DNA from: Candidatus Merdivicinus excrementipullorum
GTDB taxonomy: Bacteria > Bacillota > Clostridia > Oscillospirales > Ruminococcaceae
Assembly: GCA_018716725.1 (NCBI GenBank)
Contig: DVJP01000073.1
Span: forward strand, 1-54,193
Length of the DNA stretch: 54,193 nt
Reading direction: 5' to 3'
The position numbers and the translations under genes were made by a program. Shown piece after piece: positions 9,152 through 17,123 of the stretch. The notes under the pieces are model-generated. The model made no database searches. It had not been told where the DNA came from and was given only the letters and a program-made list of their open reading frames with translations. How positions within the stretch are numbered: position 1 is the stretch's first letter; each line of letters starts with the position of its first letter.

Positions 9152-9509
9152 TGGTGGAGGCGGGGAGAGTCGAACTCCCGTCCGAAAACCTATTCATCCA
9201 GCTTTCTCCGAGCGCAGCCGGTTATTTGAAATTCCCTCCTGAATCCGCCAGCCGGCAGGCTGAATCAGGAGGTATTCCCTAATACGTCAAAGAGGCCGGG
9301 AAACTCCCCCAAGACGTTGACCGCTAAATTGAGACCCGGGCTGAATCCGCGGTGCTACTCAGCGCAGGCTGCCGCTTAAATTAAGCAGCGTAAGCTAAAC
9401 GATAATTGTTATTATTAGCGTTTATATTTAGGTGCGGCGATTAAAGAGCTTCCGCCCGCTCTGCTCGCTTACTGGACTTCAAAATCCCCGTCGAAACCTT
9501 TACGCCCCC
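9152..9509 (-). ncRNA. ssrA: tmRNA (ssrA)
   Basis: 358 nt transfer-messenger RNA that rescues stalled ribosomes. The 5' end GGGGGCG pairs with the 3' CGCCUCC before the encoded ACCA, forming the tRNA-like acceptor stem. The T arm reads GGGAGTTCGACTCTCCC, and the 5' side has the conserved AAAGGTTTCGACGGG. The tag frame at 9419-9381 reads ANNNNYRLAYAA and ends in TAA, so the tag ends YAA rather than the commoner LAA. A strong hairpin (CCTCCTGATTCAG with CTGAATCAGGAGG) lies before the tRNA-like 3' part. No terminator follows the 3' end; the truncated binding-protein frame begins immediately. Confidence 0.96.
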
Positions 9510-9522
9510 GTATGATTTTATT

Positions 9523-9551
9523 ATTTTACCACAAAATCCCGAAAAAATCAA
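9523..9551 (-). promoter_or_regulatory. ssrA promoter, sigma-A type
   Basis: On the minus strand TTGATT at 9551-9546, a 17-base spacer and TAAAAT at 9528-9523, 13 bases before the mature tmRNA 5' end. The extra leader would be trimmed by RNase P. Confidence 0.7.
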
Positions 9552-9599
9552 GCCCTTTTCCAGAAACCCGGAATTGGAAATTGTAGGAGTACAATAGAT

Positions 9600-9741
9600 A
9601 TTGGACAGCAGGAGAAGAAAAAGGAAAAAAGAGTAGAAGGATAGGGTCTTCATAGGGTATAGTTAAGTTACCACACAAAACTTACCGGAAAAGGAGGCCT
9701 ATCCTTCATGAGTACCAGTATAACACAAGACATGGCCTAGT
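9600..9741 (+). mobile_element. remnant of an insertion sequence: start of an IS481/IS3-like transposase
   Basis: A ribosome site (AAGGAGG) precedes ATG at 9708, which opens MSTSITQDMA and then stops. MSTSITQDM is a start I recall from clostridial IS481/IS3-type transposases with an HTH front end. Only nine or so codons remain before the sequence switches to hairpin-repeat DNA. This is an IS end left after deletion, lying on the ssrA promoter side. Based on memory of the family, so moderate to low confidence. Confidence 0.4.
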
Positions 9742-10193
9742 GGAACTTTGGCGCCGGCTCCGCCAAAGAGGTTATACTCAACGGCCCGAAAGCCTTTTTC
9801 GGGTTATGCGGAAAAAGGGCTTGTTCCCACATTCTTCTCTCTGGACGATTTCGCAAACCAGCTCGCTGTCCATAACCGCCATTCCAACAGCTTCCCCATG
9901 AGGCTCTCAACTGGCTTTCTCCTCTTGAGTTCATTGTCCAAATCTTTGACAAACCTACACCAACCCGGAGACCGGGCCGTTTGTAGGGGGCGGCGTTCCC
10001 GACGCCACACAACGGATATTCTCAGACATTATTTCGGGAAATTTGTACAGAAAACGGCGGTTCATCCCGCCGTTTATAAATCTGACGCGAGGCACAACGG
10101 CCGCGGCGGATTGCCGCCGGCGGCGCGCCGGTTGCAGGGGCGGATGTTTGCATCCGCCCCCGGTATACCGCTTTTTGTTGAGTCTCGGAAAAA
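9742..10193. repeat. gene-free hairpin-repeat region
   Basis: No gene is seen here; the open frames on both strands lack ribosome sites and family features. It contains a TTGTAGGGG hairpin at 9981-10006, an 81-base module at 10028-10108 that recurs at 45040-45120, and a second hairpin (TTGCAGGGGCGGATG with CATCCGCC) at 10132-10160. These are members of the dispersed family described in the findings. Confidence 0.65.
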
Positions 10194-11015
10194 TCAGCTG
10201 ATGGTGTCTTCGCAGTCCAGCTCCGCCAGCCTGGGCGGGAAGAACTCGTTGACAGGGAATTTAATCCGGCGGAACAGTTCACAGGGATCATCCGTGGCGG
10301 TGCCGCCGCCGTTTGCGCATTCCTTATCCGGCAGGCAGAAATCGTAAACGGGGATCATCATCTGGACATCCCGTTCCAGCTGGACAATGGAGAAAATACC
10401 GATGCTTACATACACATACCGCTGTACCGCCCCAGTGAGGAAGGTTCCGTTGAACCGGCTTGCAATGCAGGGCGGGATGGTGATGGTGCAGTCGCCGCAA
10501 AGGGCGGAATCGGTAACCCGGCAGGACAGGATAATGGGATCCACTACCTGCACCTTGGCGTTGGGGCAGTCGGAGGTCAGGGTGCAGTCGTCGGACATGG
10601 GGTCTGCCTGCATGGCGGAAGAAAAGCTCTTGACGCTGCCTTCCGAGCCGTACAGGATCACCTTTTTGCTGAACACTGCCACGCCCTGAATCGTCACCGG
10701 CGGGGCCATAGTAGCTGCGTAAACGTCCAGGGTAATCATAAAGTAGTAGGTCATATCCACAGAATAGAACCCTTTGTTAAAGGGCACGCTTTCCACGTCC
10801 ATGAACACATTGAGGACCTCCGCCTTCCGGCATTTAATACTCTGGGCGGCGTCCACGGCAGCCTGGGCAGTATCGGTGAAGAATACCCGCAAATCCTCCA
10901 GGCAGTCTTTTGACGAGCAGGAATCATAAATACGGCCGGCGCTGACGCAGACCGCTTCCTTAAAGCAGTTAGCGCCTACGGCGGCGCTGTTGTTTGAAGC
11001 GTTGGATTCTGCCAT
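10194..11015 (-). CDS. conserved Cys-rich clostridial protein of unknown function
   Basis: About 273 residues. Start ATG at 11015 (MAESNASN) is six bases after AGGAGG; the ATG at 11021 overlaps the ribosome site. No signal peptide or membrane segment. Cysteines are scattered and partly paired: CFKEAVC, CSSKDC, DDC, DCPNAK, CGDC, PPC, CLPDKEC. The sequence is otherwise globular, with FYSVDMTYYFMITLD and KKVILYGSEGSV. I know similar proteins only as hypothetical proteins in gut Clostridia. Cys-rich soluble proteins of this kind in spore formers are often coat-associated, and a CATATAAT box lies upstream, but the function is unknown. Confidence 0.8.
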   Translation of the reverse strand: MAESNASNNSAAVGANCFKEAVCVSAGRIYDSCSSKDCLEDLRVFFTDTAQAAVDAAQSIKCRKAEVLNVFMDVESVPFNKGFYSVDMTYYFMITLDVYAATMAPPVTIQGVAVFSKKVILYGSEGSVKSFSSAMQADPMSDDCTLTSDCPNAKVQVVDPIILSCRVTDSALCGDCTITIPPCIASRFNGTFLTGAVQRYVYVSIGIFSIVQLERDVQMMIPVYDFCLPDKECANGGGTATDDPCELFRRIKFPVNEFFPPRLAELDCEDTIS

Positions 11016-11085
11016 AACCATCCTCCTATACTAAGTATTGGCGGGTCTCTGAAGAGGGCGGGCCTCCGCAGAGTGTCCGTATTGC

Positions 11086-11093
11086 ATTATATG
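11086..11093 (-). promoter_or_regulatory. candidate -10 element, possibly sporulation sigma-E
   Basis: CATATAAT on the minus strand, about 70 bases upstream of the Cys-rich gene. It fits the published sigma-E -10 consensus and also contains a sigma-A TATAAT. No good -35 of either type is visible, so the sigma factor is undecided. Confidence 0.35.
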
Positions 11094-11099
11094 AGGAAA

Positions 11100-11394
11100 T
11101 GGCCAAAAGGTGCATAGCCCGGGGCGGGGAACCGCCGCTGGCAGCTCGCCGGTTGTAGGGGCGGATGCCTACATCCGCCCATGATTCTGTGCAAACATTT
11201 TGGGGATTTGCAGGACGATGTGGGCATCGTCCCCTACAAATGCGTTTTCTGTTCCGTTTTACAAAAACGATAGGAATGGAATCCCATCAGATCGGCGAAT
11301 TTATTTCGCCGTTCCAGCGGTCGGTGTGGGGCTGTACGGCCGCGTCGAATTAACAGCGGGGTTACCCCGCTGGCCGCGGGGCCTCCCCGCCGGG
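11100..11394. repeat. gene-free hairpin-repeat region
   Basis: Holds two TTGTAGGGG hairpins in opposite orientation: 11153-11180 on plus (GGCGGATG with CATCCGCC) and 11213-11239 on minus (GGACGATG with CATCGTCC). Further GC stems near 11350-11385 (AGCGGGGTTACCCCGCT) may terminate the membrane phosphodiesterase gene. No gene seen. Confidence 0.6.
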
Positions 11395-13287
11395 TCACGG
11401 CCGGAAGGCGGCCTTCCAGAACCGCTTGGCGCTGGTGGAAAAGCTGTCCCCGGTGAAAAATTCCTCAAAAGCCAGCAGCAAAGCGGAGTTAGTATTGGGT
11501 TCATCCACAATGGAACGGGCCAGGAGGGTATTGTTGGTAATAATATTATCCACCCGCCATTCCCGCATCTGTTCCATCCGGTCCTCGTCGTTGACGGTCC
11601 AGACCATAATCCTTTTGCCGTTGTCGTGGATGGCCCGCACCATGGAGGGCGTGACAAAATCGGAACGGATGCTGAACATATCCGCCGCCTCCATACTGTA
11701 AAAGGGGCCGTAAGCCACAGAAAGGATATATCCGGTCATGAGATCCGGATTCAGCTCCTTCACCTGTTCCAGCAGGCTGTATTGCAGGGAGGTCAGAACA
11801 CACTGGTCCTCAAAGCGGTACTTCTCAATCATATTCACCACCGATTCCGCCAAAGAGCTTTCATGGCCGCTGGATTTTAACTCAATGTTCAGCCGCAGTC
11901 CGTTTCTTTTGGCGAACACAATGGCTTCTTCCAAGGTCGGAACCGGCTCCCCGGCAAATTCCTCGGAAAACCAGCTGCCTGCGTCCATTTCCGCCGCCAT
12001 GCCGGCATCCGCCTCCCACACGTTTAAGTCTATGCCGGTGGTGCGCTGAAAATTACTGTCGTGCATAATGATTAAGGAGCCGTCCCCCAGCTGCTGGACG
12101 TCCAGCTCCACCATATCCGCCCCGGCGTCCAAAGCGGACTGAAATGCGGCCATGGTATTCTCCGGCGCGTCCTCCGAATTCCCCCGATGGGCCGTAATCC
12201 GGGGCTTCTGCATCCCCTCAATGACCCCCAAGGTCCCCCGGTCCATGGACGGCCAGATATATCCGGCGTTCATCACCGCCAAAGCGGCTAAAACCGACAT
12301 GGTCCCCCATTTGAGCCTGGCGTCCATAGCCCTGCCTCGGGGAAGGTCCAGCTTCTTTAAAGGCGCCAGCTTTTCTTTTTTCTCCTTTTTCAGCTGGAAA
12401 TAGAGGCCGCCGGCGGCAGTAGCCACAGCCGGCACCCCCACGCAGAACCCAACCAGCAGCGCCAGCAGATTGAGCCACTGAAAGACCGATAAAAATACTT
12501 CCATAGCCCCGGTGCCGGGAATAAAAATCTTGGAAATCAAAAGGGCCGCCCCTAAAAACAGCAGGTATGCAAGGAGCAGGCCCCCCAAAACCATAGCCTG
12601 CCAGCAAAAGAGCCACACGGCCGTCCGCATAGCCCGCCCCCGGTTCAGCCGGATACTGGCCCGGCAGGCCTCCCCAAAGCTCTTCCCTTCCAGGGTAAAG
12701 TACTGGACACAGAATAAAAGCCACAAAGACAGGACCAGCAGAATTGCCAGCAGAGCAACCGCCGCCGCCATCAGCGGCGTGTTTCCCCGGATATACCTGG
12801 TAATAAATTCCGGAACCCGGATGGTAAACAGATACATCAAAATCAAAGGCAGGCTGGTTAAAGGGACAACCAGCACCAAAAAGAAAGCCATGGGCATATT
12901 TTTCGGGTGGAAAAGCCCCATGGAAACCTTCATCCCGGCGACAAATATCTGCCGGGCCGTCAGCAGCCGCCCCTGCTGCTTGGCATAAAAATAAAACGCC
13001 AGGGCGGACAGTTCCACCAGCAGGTTGAAAGAAACCGCCGCCACAGCGCACAAAACAAACAGGATCCCCGCCGGGTGGCGCAGATACCGGAAAATGTTGT
13101 CGTTTGTCAGGTAAGCAAGGCCCGATAAACGCAGGGAACCGTTAAGCAGCACCAGCAAAGTGGGGGCCATTACGGCAATCCCCGCCAGTTTATAGAGAAG
13201 CTCAAACCGGAAAAATCCCCTCCCGTTTTTCAGCATATTGAAATTTTCCCGGAAAAAGCTCCGCATCCGTCCCATTCCCTTTCTCAT
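11395..13287 (-). CDS. membrane glycerophosphodiester phosphodiesterase (GDPD)
   Basis: 630 residues. The N-terminal half has about eight hydrophobic segments (for example ALLAILLVLSLWLLFCV and GGLLLAYLLFLGAALLI), the membrane domain found fused to GDPD in Firmicutes. The C-terminal part, from about residue 370, is the catalytic barrel: ITAHRGNSEDAPENT, ADMVELDVQ, IIMHDSNFQRTTG, LNIELK and VMVWTVN-like IMVWTVNDE. The two His and the acidic metal ligands are present. It would hydrolyse glycerophosphodiesters, perhaps from lipids or teichoic acid, at the membrane; which face is unknown. It lies 40 bases downstream of folC, probably co-transcribed. The start may be a later ATG (MGRMRSFF or MRSFF). 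Confidence 0.9.
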   Translation of the reverse strand: MRKGMGRMRSFFRENFNMLKNGRGFFRFELLYKLAGIAVMAPTLLVLLNGSLRLSGLAYLTNDNIFRYLRHPAGILFVLCAVAAVSFNLLVELSALAFYFYAKQQGRLLTARQIFVAGMKVSMGLFHPKNMPMAFFLVLVVPLTSLPLILMYLFTIRVPEFITRYIRGNTPLMAAAVALLAILLVLSLWLLFCVQYFTLEGKSFGEACRASIRLNRGRAMRTAVWLFCWQAMVLGGLLLAYLLFLGAALLISKIFIPGTGAMEVFLSVFQWLNLLALLVGFCVGVPAVATAAGGLYFQLKKEKKEKLAPLKKLDLPRGRAMDARLKWGTMSVLAALAVMNAGYIWPSMDRGTLGVIEGMQKPRITAHRGNSEDAPENTMAAFQSALDAGADMVELDVQQLGDGSLIIMHDSNFQRTTGIDLNVWEADAGMAAEMDAGSWFSEEFAGEPVPTLEEAIVFAKRNGLRLNIELKSSGHESSLAESVVNMIEKYRFEDQCVLTSLQYSLLEQVKELNPDLMTGYILSVAYGPFYSMEAADMFSIRSDFVTPSMVRAIHDNGKRIMVWTVNDEDRMEQMREWRVDNIITNNTLLARSIVDEPNTNSALLLAFEEFFTGDSFSTSAKRFWKAAFRP

Positions 13288-13327
13288 TAGATTCTAAAAA
13301 GGAAACGGGAAACGCCGCCCAATTTCC

Positions 13328-14593
13328 TCACTGAAAAAAGATTTTTCTCATTTCCGCCGCCAAAAACAAGGAACCGGCGCAGCAGATCAGGCCATCCCCC
13401 CCGGCAAGCTCCCCGGCCTGCTCCAAAGCCTCATTCAAATCCCTGCAAGGCCGCGCCTCACACCAATTCCCCGCCTGAGCCGCCAGTTTTTCCGGCTCCA
13501 CGCAGGCCCTGGGGTTCGGCACCGGCACTGCCAGCAGTTTATCAAACTGTTTGGCCAGCGCCTCCACAGTATGCGCCCAGTCCTTGTCCGCCAGCATCCC
13601 CACAATCCCGATTTTAGGGGATTCGGGGCAAAGCGCCAGCAGATTTGCCAGCACCTGCGCCCCCTGGGGATTGTGGGCCCCGTCCAGCACCAACGCCGGG
13701 CGCTCCCCCACTGTTTCAAACCGCACCGGGAAGCGCGCCTTGGCAAGCCCGGCACGAATATCCCGCAGGGAAACCGGCAGCGTATCCGATACCGCCCGCA
13801 GTGTTTCCAACACCGTCACGGCGTTCATGGCCTGATGGCTCCCGGCCAAAGGGATCCGGTATTCCTGACCGTCCCAGCGAAAGGTCACGCCCTCCCGGCT
13901 GTTTTTAAGGATTTCCACACCGGATGGGCTGGGCATATAAAGGGCCGTCCCGGTTTCCCCGCAGCGTTCGTAAATCACGCCCAGGGCTTCCGGCTGCTGG
14001 ATGGGATAAAGCACCGCTTTTCCGCCCTTGATAATGCCCGCTTTTTCCGTCGCGATTTCCTCAATCGTATTGCCCAAAAGGGCGGTGTGCTCCAAGGACA
14101 GGGCCATAATGACGGAAATTAACGGCTGCCCGATGACGTTGGTGGCGTCGTTTTTGCCGCCCAGCCCGGTTTCCAGCACCACAGCGTCGCACTGCTTTTC
14201 CGCAAACCAGCAGAAGGCCAGGGCGGTGCAGCATTCAAACTCGGTGCAGCAAATCCCCTGCCGGTCCAGAATGCCCGCCTGTTCCAGCACCTTTCCGGCC
14301 CAGAAGGCCAGTTCCTCCTCCGGGATCATCTCCCCGTTTATCTGGAACCGTTCCCGGAAGTCCAGAATATAAGGGGAAATAGAAAGCCCTGTCCGGTAGC
14401 CCCCTTCTTTCAGAACCGAAGAAAGCATGGCCGCCGCCGAGCCTTTCCCGTTGCTCCCGGCAATGTGCAGGAAGCGCAGGCGGTTCTGGGGATTGCCCAT
14501 CCGCTCCATTAAGGCACGGATGCGGGAAAGGGTGCGTTCTGCCCCTCTGGGACGGCTGTGAATGGCCGCAAGGGCATGGGAAAAGGTCATCAA
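13328..14593 (-). CDS. folC: folylpolyglutamate synthase / dihydrofolate synthase
   Basis: 421 residues of the Mur-ligase-like FolC family, which adds glutamate to folates. It shows the P-loop SNGKGSAAAML, ETGLGGKNDATN, an ATTEAGI-like ATEKAGIIKGGK (the carbamylated-Lys region) and VLDGAHNPQGA. The first codon is TTG at 14593 with GGAGG eight bases upstream; an ATG directly follows at 14590, so the true start is one of these two. The membrane GDPD gene follows on the same strand. Confidence 0.95.
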   Translation of the reverse strand: MMTFSHALAAIHSRPRGAERTLSRIRALMERMGNPQNRLRFLHIAGSNGKGSAAAMLSSVLKEGGYRTGLSISPYILDFRERFQINGEMIPEEELAFWAGKVLEQAGILDRQGICCTEFECCTALAFCWFAEKQCDAVVLETGLGGKNDATNVIGQPLISVIMALSLEHTALLGNTIEEIATEKAGIIKGGKAVLYPIQQPEALGVIYERCGETGTALYMPSPSGVEILKNSREGVTFRWDGQEYRIPLAGSHQAMNAVTVLETLRAVSDTLPVSLRDIRAGLAKARFPVRFETVGERPALVLDGAHNPQGAQVLANLLALCPESPKIGIVGMLADKDWAHTVEALAKQFDKLLAVPVPNPRACVEPEKLAAQAGNWCEARPCRDLNEALEQAGELAGGDGLICCAGSLFLAAEMRKIFFQ

Positions 14594-14596
14594 TGG

Positions 14597-14746
14597 TCTT
14601 GCCTCCTTGCCCGGTAACCGGGCCGTTATGTCGTCAAGCTAGCTTGCTGGCTTTATCAGCGGCGATTCGCCCTTTTCCCTATTATTTCGGGGAATTACTG
14701 CCAGGGGCGCAACTTGTTTGCGCCAGCCGGAGCCTGTCGCGGGACA
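14597..14746. repeat. intergenic repeat between folC and the RNA methyltransferase gene
   Basis: About 150 bases of small stems: CAAGCTAGCTTG near 14636, CAGGGGCGCAAC..GTTTGCGCC at 14701-14725, and an ACTACGGCCGCGGCG end also seen at other loci. It shares TATTATTTCGGGG with the 81-base module at 10028 and 45040. The stems could terminate the methyltransferase transcript, though no long T tract follows. Confidence 0.5.
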
Positions 14747-15898
14747 CTACGGCCGCGGCGTCTTGGCGGCCCGGCCTCCGGGCCGGGGGACGTAGCAGTA
14801 GAGGTTGCATTTGAGCATGCCGTTGTAAAGCTTGCGCCGCTTGGACGCCCGGCGGCCAAAATACTGCTCGAATTTCTCGTCCGGGGAAATAATGGCGTAG
14901 GTAAATCCGTCCCGGCGCTCAAAGGCCTTGCCCATGTCCCGGTAAATTTTCCGGGCTTCCTCCACATCCAGCAGGCGTTCGCCATACGGCGGGTTAGTGA
15001 CGATAATCCCCTCGTCCGTCACCGTGCGGAATTCCCGGATAGAACGGGTCCGGACGCGGACGCGGGGCGCAATCCCCGCTTTGTTGGCGTTAAACAGGGC
15101 CAAATCCACCGCTTTGGGGTCAATGTCGCTGCCGTAAGCCGCAAATTTAGCGTCTCGACGCACCAAATCCAAGCCCCGGGTCCGCTCCTCCGCCCAGATT
15201 TTGGCAGGGATGCAGTCCCACCGCTGGGCCGCGAAATTCCGGTTGATGCCTGCCGGGATGTTCATGCCCTTTAAAGCCGCTTCAATGAGGAAGGTGCCGG
15301 AGCCGCAGAAGGGGTCGTAGAACACGCTGTCCCGCCGCACCCGCATGAGATCCAGAATCCCCGCCGCCAGGGTTTCCTTGATGGGGGCTTCGTTGCCGTT
15401 TTTCCGGTATCCCCGTTTGTGCAGGCCCGCCCCCGAGGTATCCAGGTAAATGCTCACCTTATCCTTCAAAATGGTAAACTGGATCTGATGCACCGGCCCG
15501 GTTTCCTCGAACCAGCCAAGGCCGTATTTCTCCTTCAGCCGTTCCACCGCCGCTTTTTTGATGATGGACTGACAGTCCGGGACGCTGTGCAGCTGGGAAT
15601 GGACAGAATGGCCTTTCACCGGGAAGGCGTCGTGTTTCCCAATAAATTCCTCAAAGGGGAGCTGCCGCACCTGGTCGAAGAGTTCCGTAAAGGAACGGGC
15701 CTCAAATTCCCCCAGGCAGAGGAGCACCCGTTCCGCTGTCCTTAGGTTTAGGTTTGCCCGGGCCAGGATGGAAAAATCCCCAGTAAAGGATACCCGTCCG
15801 TCAATGGCCGCCACATTCTGGGCGCCCATCCGTTTGAGTTCCCCAGACAGGACGCTTTCCAGTCCAAAATGGCAGGGGGCCGCGTATTGATATTCCAT
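14747..15898 (-). CDS. rlmL: THUMP-domain RNA guanine N2-methyltransferase (RlmL/YpsC family)
   Basis: 383 residues. The ATG at 15898 (MEYQYAAPCHFGLE) is preceded by AAGGAGA at five bases; the longer frame has no ribosome site. The N-terminal THUMP domain covers about residues 40-160. The C-terminal SAM-dependent methyltransferase has DPFCGSGTFLIEAAL and the catalytic VTNPPYGERL. Family members methylate guanine N2 in 23S rRNA (G2445 in E. coli) or tRNA; the exact target here is inferred. It has its own promoter and is separated from folC by repeats. Confidence 0.92.
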   Translation of the reverse strand: MEYQYAAPCHFGLESVLSGELKRMGAQNVAAIDGRVSFTGDFSILARANLNLRTAERVLLCLGEFEARSFTELFDQVRQLPFEEFIGKHDAFPVKGHSVHSQLHSVPDCQSIIKKAAVERLKEKYGLGWFEETGPVHQIQFTILKDKVSIYLDTSGAGLHKRGYRKNGNEAPIKETLAAGILDLMRVRRDSVFYDPFCGSGTFLIEAALKGMNIPAGINRNFAAQRWDCIPAKIWAEERTRGLDLVRRDAKFAAYGSDIDPKAVDLALFNANKAGIAPRVRVRTRSIREFRTVTDEGIIVTNPPYGERLLDVEEARKIYRDMGKAFERRDGFTYAIISPDEKFEQYFGRRASKRRKLYNGMLKCNLYCYVPRPGGRAAKTPRP

Positions 15899-15946
15899 AA
15901 AATTCTCCTTATGATATTTTCTGCGTAATTCGCTTGTATCAATACT

Positions 15947-15952
15947 ATTATA
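15947..15952 (-). promoter_or_regulatory. extended -10 promoter of the RNA methyltransferase gene
   Basis: TGGTATAAT on the minus strand, 48 bases before the start codon: a perfect -10 with the TGn extension. No clear -35, as expected for extended -10 promoters. Confidence 0.65.
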
Positions 15953-15989
15953 CCAGAAAAAAGGGTTCCCGAAAAGGCTTTCCCGCAAA

Positions 15990-16316
15990 AAACGGACGGA
16001 GAATCATCCCCGCCTTAGAGTATCAGAAAAACAATGTACAAAATACGCAAAGATTTATTGTTTGCTAACGCAAATACGCCATAGAAATAAATTAAACGTT
16101 TTAAAATTGAATTTTGCTTTGCAAAATTCAATCGCGGGGACATCCGCGGCGGGTCTGCGGACCCGCTTTTCTTTTGATGTTTCGCGGCCAAGCCGCGAAA
16201 AGGAGTAATTTCGCTCACTGCGGTGAGCGAGAATGGGGCTTTGCCCCCTTCACCCCTACGATTTTTTGAAAAAAATCGAGTAAAACTTTCAAAATTCCTC
16301 TTCTACAAACATACTG
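15990..16316. repeat. gene-free stretch of tandem stem-loops
   Basis: No gene is supported. Successive inverted repeats are visible: TTGAATTTTGC/GCAAAATTCAA near 16107-16130, CGGGTC/GACCCG, TTTCGCGGC/GCCGCGAAA near 16180-16200, CTCACTG/CGGTGAG, GGGGC/GCCCC, and CGATTTTTT/AAAAAATCG near 16259. TTGTTTGCTAACGCAAAT near 16058 is nearly repeated at 54115. A 67-residue frame here is made of these repeats and is not called. Confidence 0.55.
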
Positions 16317-16350
16317 TCAAAAAACGGGCGGAGAAAAATCCCCGCCCGTT
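16317..16350 (-). terminator. intrinsic terminator after hpf
   Basis: On the minus strand AACGGGCGGGGA, a short T-rich loop and TCCGCCCGTT are followed by TTTTTT. A strong stem with a proper T tract, about 35 bases after the hpf stop. Confidence 0.8.
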
Positions 16351-16385
16351 CTCTATCCTATTTGCGGCCGGCTTTCGCCGGACCT

Positions 16386-16904
16386 TTAATCTTTGACTGG
16401 CACAATGACCCCATAGCCGCCGTTGTTGCGGCGATACACGGTGCAGACCTTTCCTGTTTCCCCATCCAGGAATACGAAGAAGGTATGCTCCAGCATGTTC
16501 ATCTGAAGAATGGCCTCCTCCACAGACATGGGCCGCAGCTCCACTTCCTTGGTGCGGATCACATCGTAATCCACTTCCTCCGGCACCGGCTCTTCCGGCA
16601 GCTCAAATCCGGACGCCTTTACCTTTTTCTGCAAACGGGTCTTGTTTTTGCGGATGCGGCGGATCAGGTTCTCAATGGCTTCGTCCAAAGCGTCCAGCTT
16701 GTCGGCATTCTTTGCCTCCGCCCGGAAAATCATGCCATTGGCCCAGACGGTCAGCTCCACAGAGGCAATGTCCTTCTGCGCGGATACCGTAACCTGCGTT
16801 TTCACGTCGTCAAAAAACTTGTCCAGTTTTTTGAGCTTCAGTTCGGCGCGCTCTTTAAACGAATCGGACAGGGTCACTTTTCTAGCGTTGTAAGCTGTGT
16901 TCAT
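16386..16904 (-). CDS. hpf: long-form ribosome hibernation promoting factor
   Basis: 172 residues with both parts of long HPF. The N-terminal S30AE domain (about 1-100; VTLSDSFKERAELKLKKLDKFF, the basic RRIRKNKTRLQKKV) binds the small subunit. The C-terminal domain (about 115-172; VIRTKEVELRPMSVEEAILQM, HTFFVFLDGETG, VVYRR-like VYRRNNGGYGVI) dimerises 70S ribosomes into 100S. AGGAGG lies eight bases before the ATG. Single-gene transcript with its own promoter, a 5' leader stem and a strong terminator. Confidence 0.97.
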   Translation of the reverse strand: MNTAYNARKVTLSDSFKERAELKLKKLDKFFDDVKTQVTVSAQKDIASVELTVWANGMIFRAEAKNADKLDALDEAIENLIRRIRKNKTRLQKKVKASGFELPEEPVPEEVDYDVIRTKEVELRPMSVEEAILQMNMLEHTFFVFLDGETGKVCTVYRRNNGGYGVIVPVKD

Positions 16905-16928
16905 ACATCATGCCTCCTAATCCATTTT

Positions 16929-16986
16929 GGAAAGGTAGGTTCCTTTCCTATGACTTTATTATAACATAATTCCATAGAAAAATCCA
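16929..16986 (-). promoter_or_regulatory. hpf promoter and leader stem
   Basis: On the minus strand TGGATT at 16986-16981, 17 bases, TATAAT at 16963-16958. Just downstream the leader has GGAAAGG..CCTTTCC (16948-16929), a seven-pair stem that ends close to the ribosome site and could affect translation. Confidence 0.65.
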
Positions 16987-17074
16987 GTGTTTTTCAAAAT
17001 AATTAGGAAAATATGTGCAAAATCTTCATAATTCCGCTTACAAAATCCGCTCTTTATGTCGGGTCATATGACAG

Positions 17075-17101
17075 CCAGGGCGGTGACGTCGCCGCCCTGG
17101 G
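17075..17101. repeat. GC-rich palindrome after the amidohydrolase gene
   Basis: CCAGGGCGG, an 8-base middle and CCGCCCTGG form a strong stem just downstream of the amidohydrolase stop. Its orientation suits terminating that transcript, but there is no T tract. Confidence 0.45.
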
Positions 17102-17123
17102 GCCTATCCCGCAATCCAGGGGT

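Noticed and set aside
9748-10347. 199-residue plus-strand frame and overlapping minus frames
   Set aside because: It runs through hairpin repeats and antisense to the Cys-rich gene, without ribosome site or family motifs.
16015-16218. 67-residue minus-strand frame
   Set aside because: Its sequence is a translation of consecutive inverted repeats; no ribosome site.
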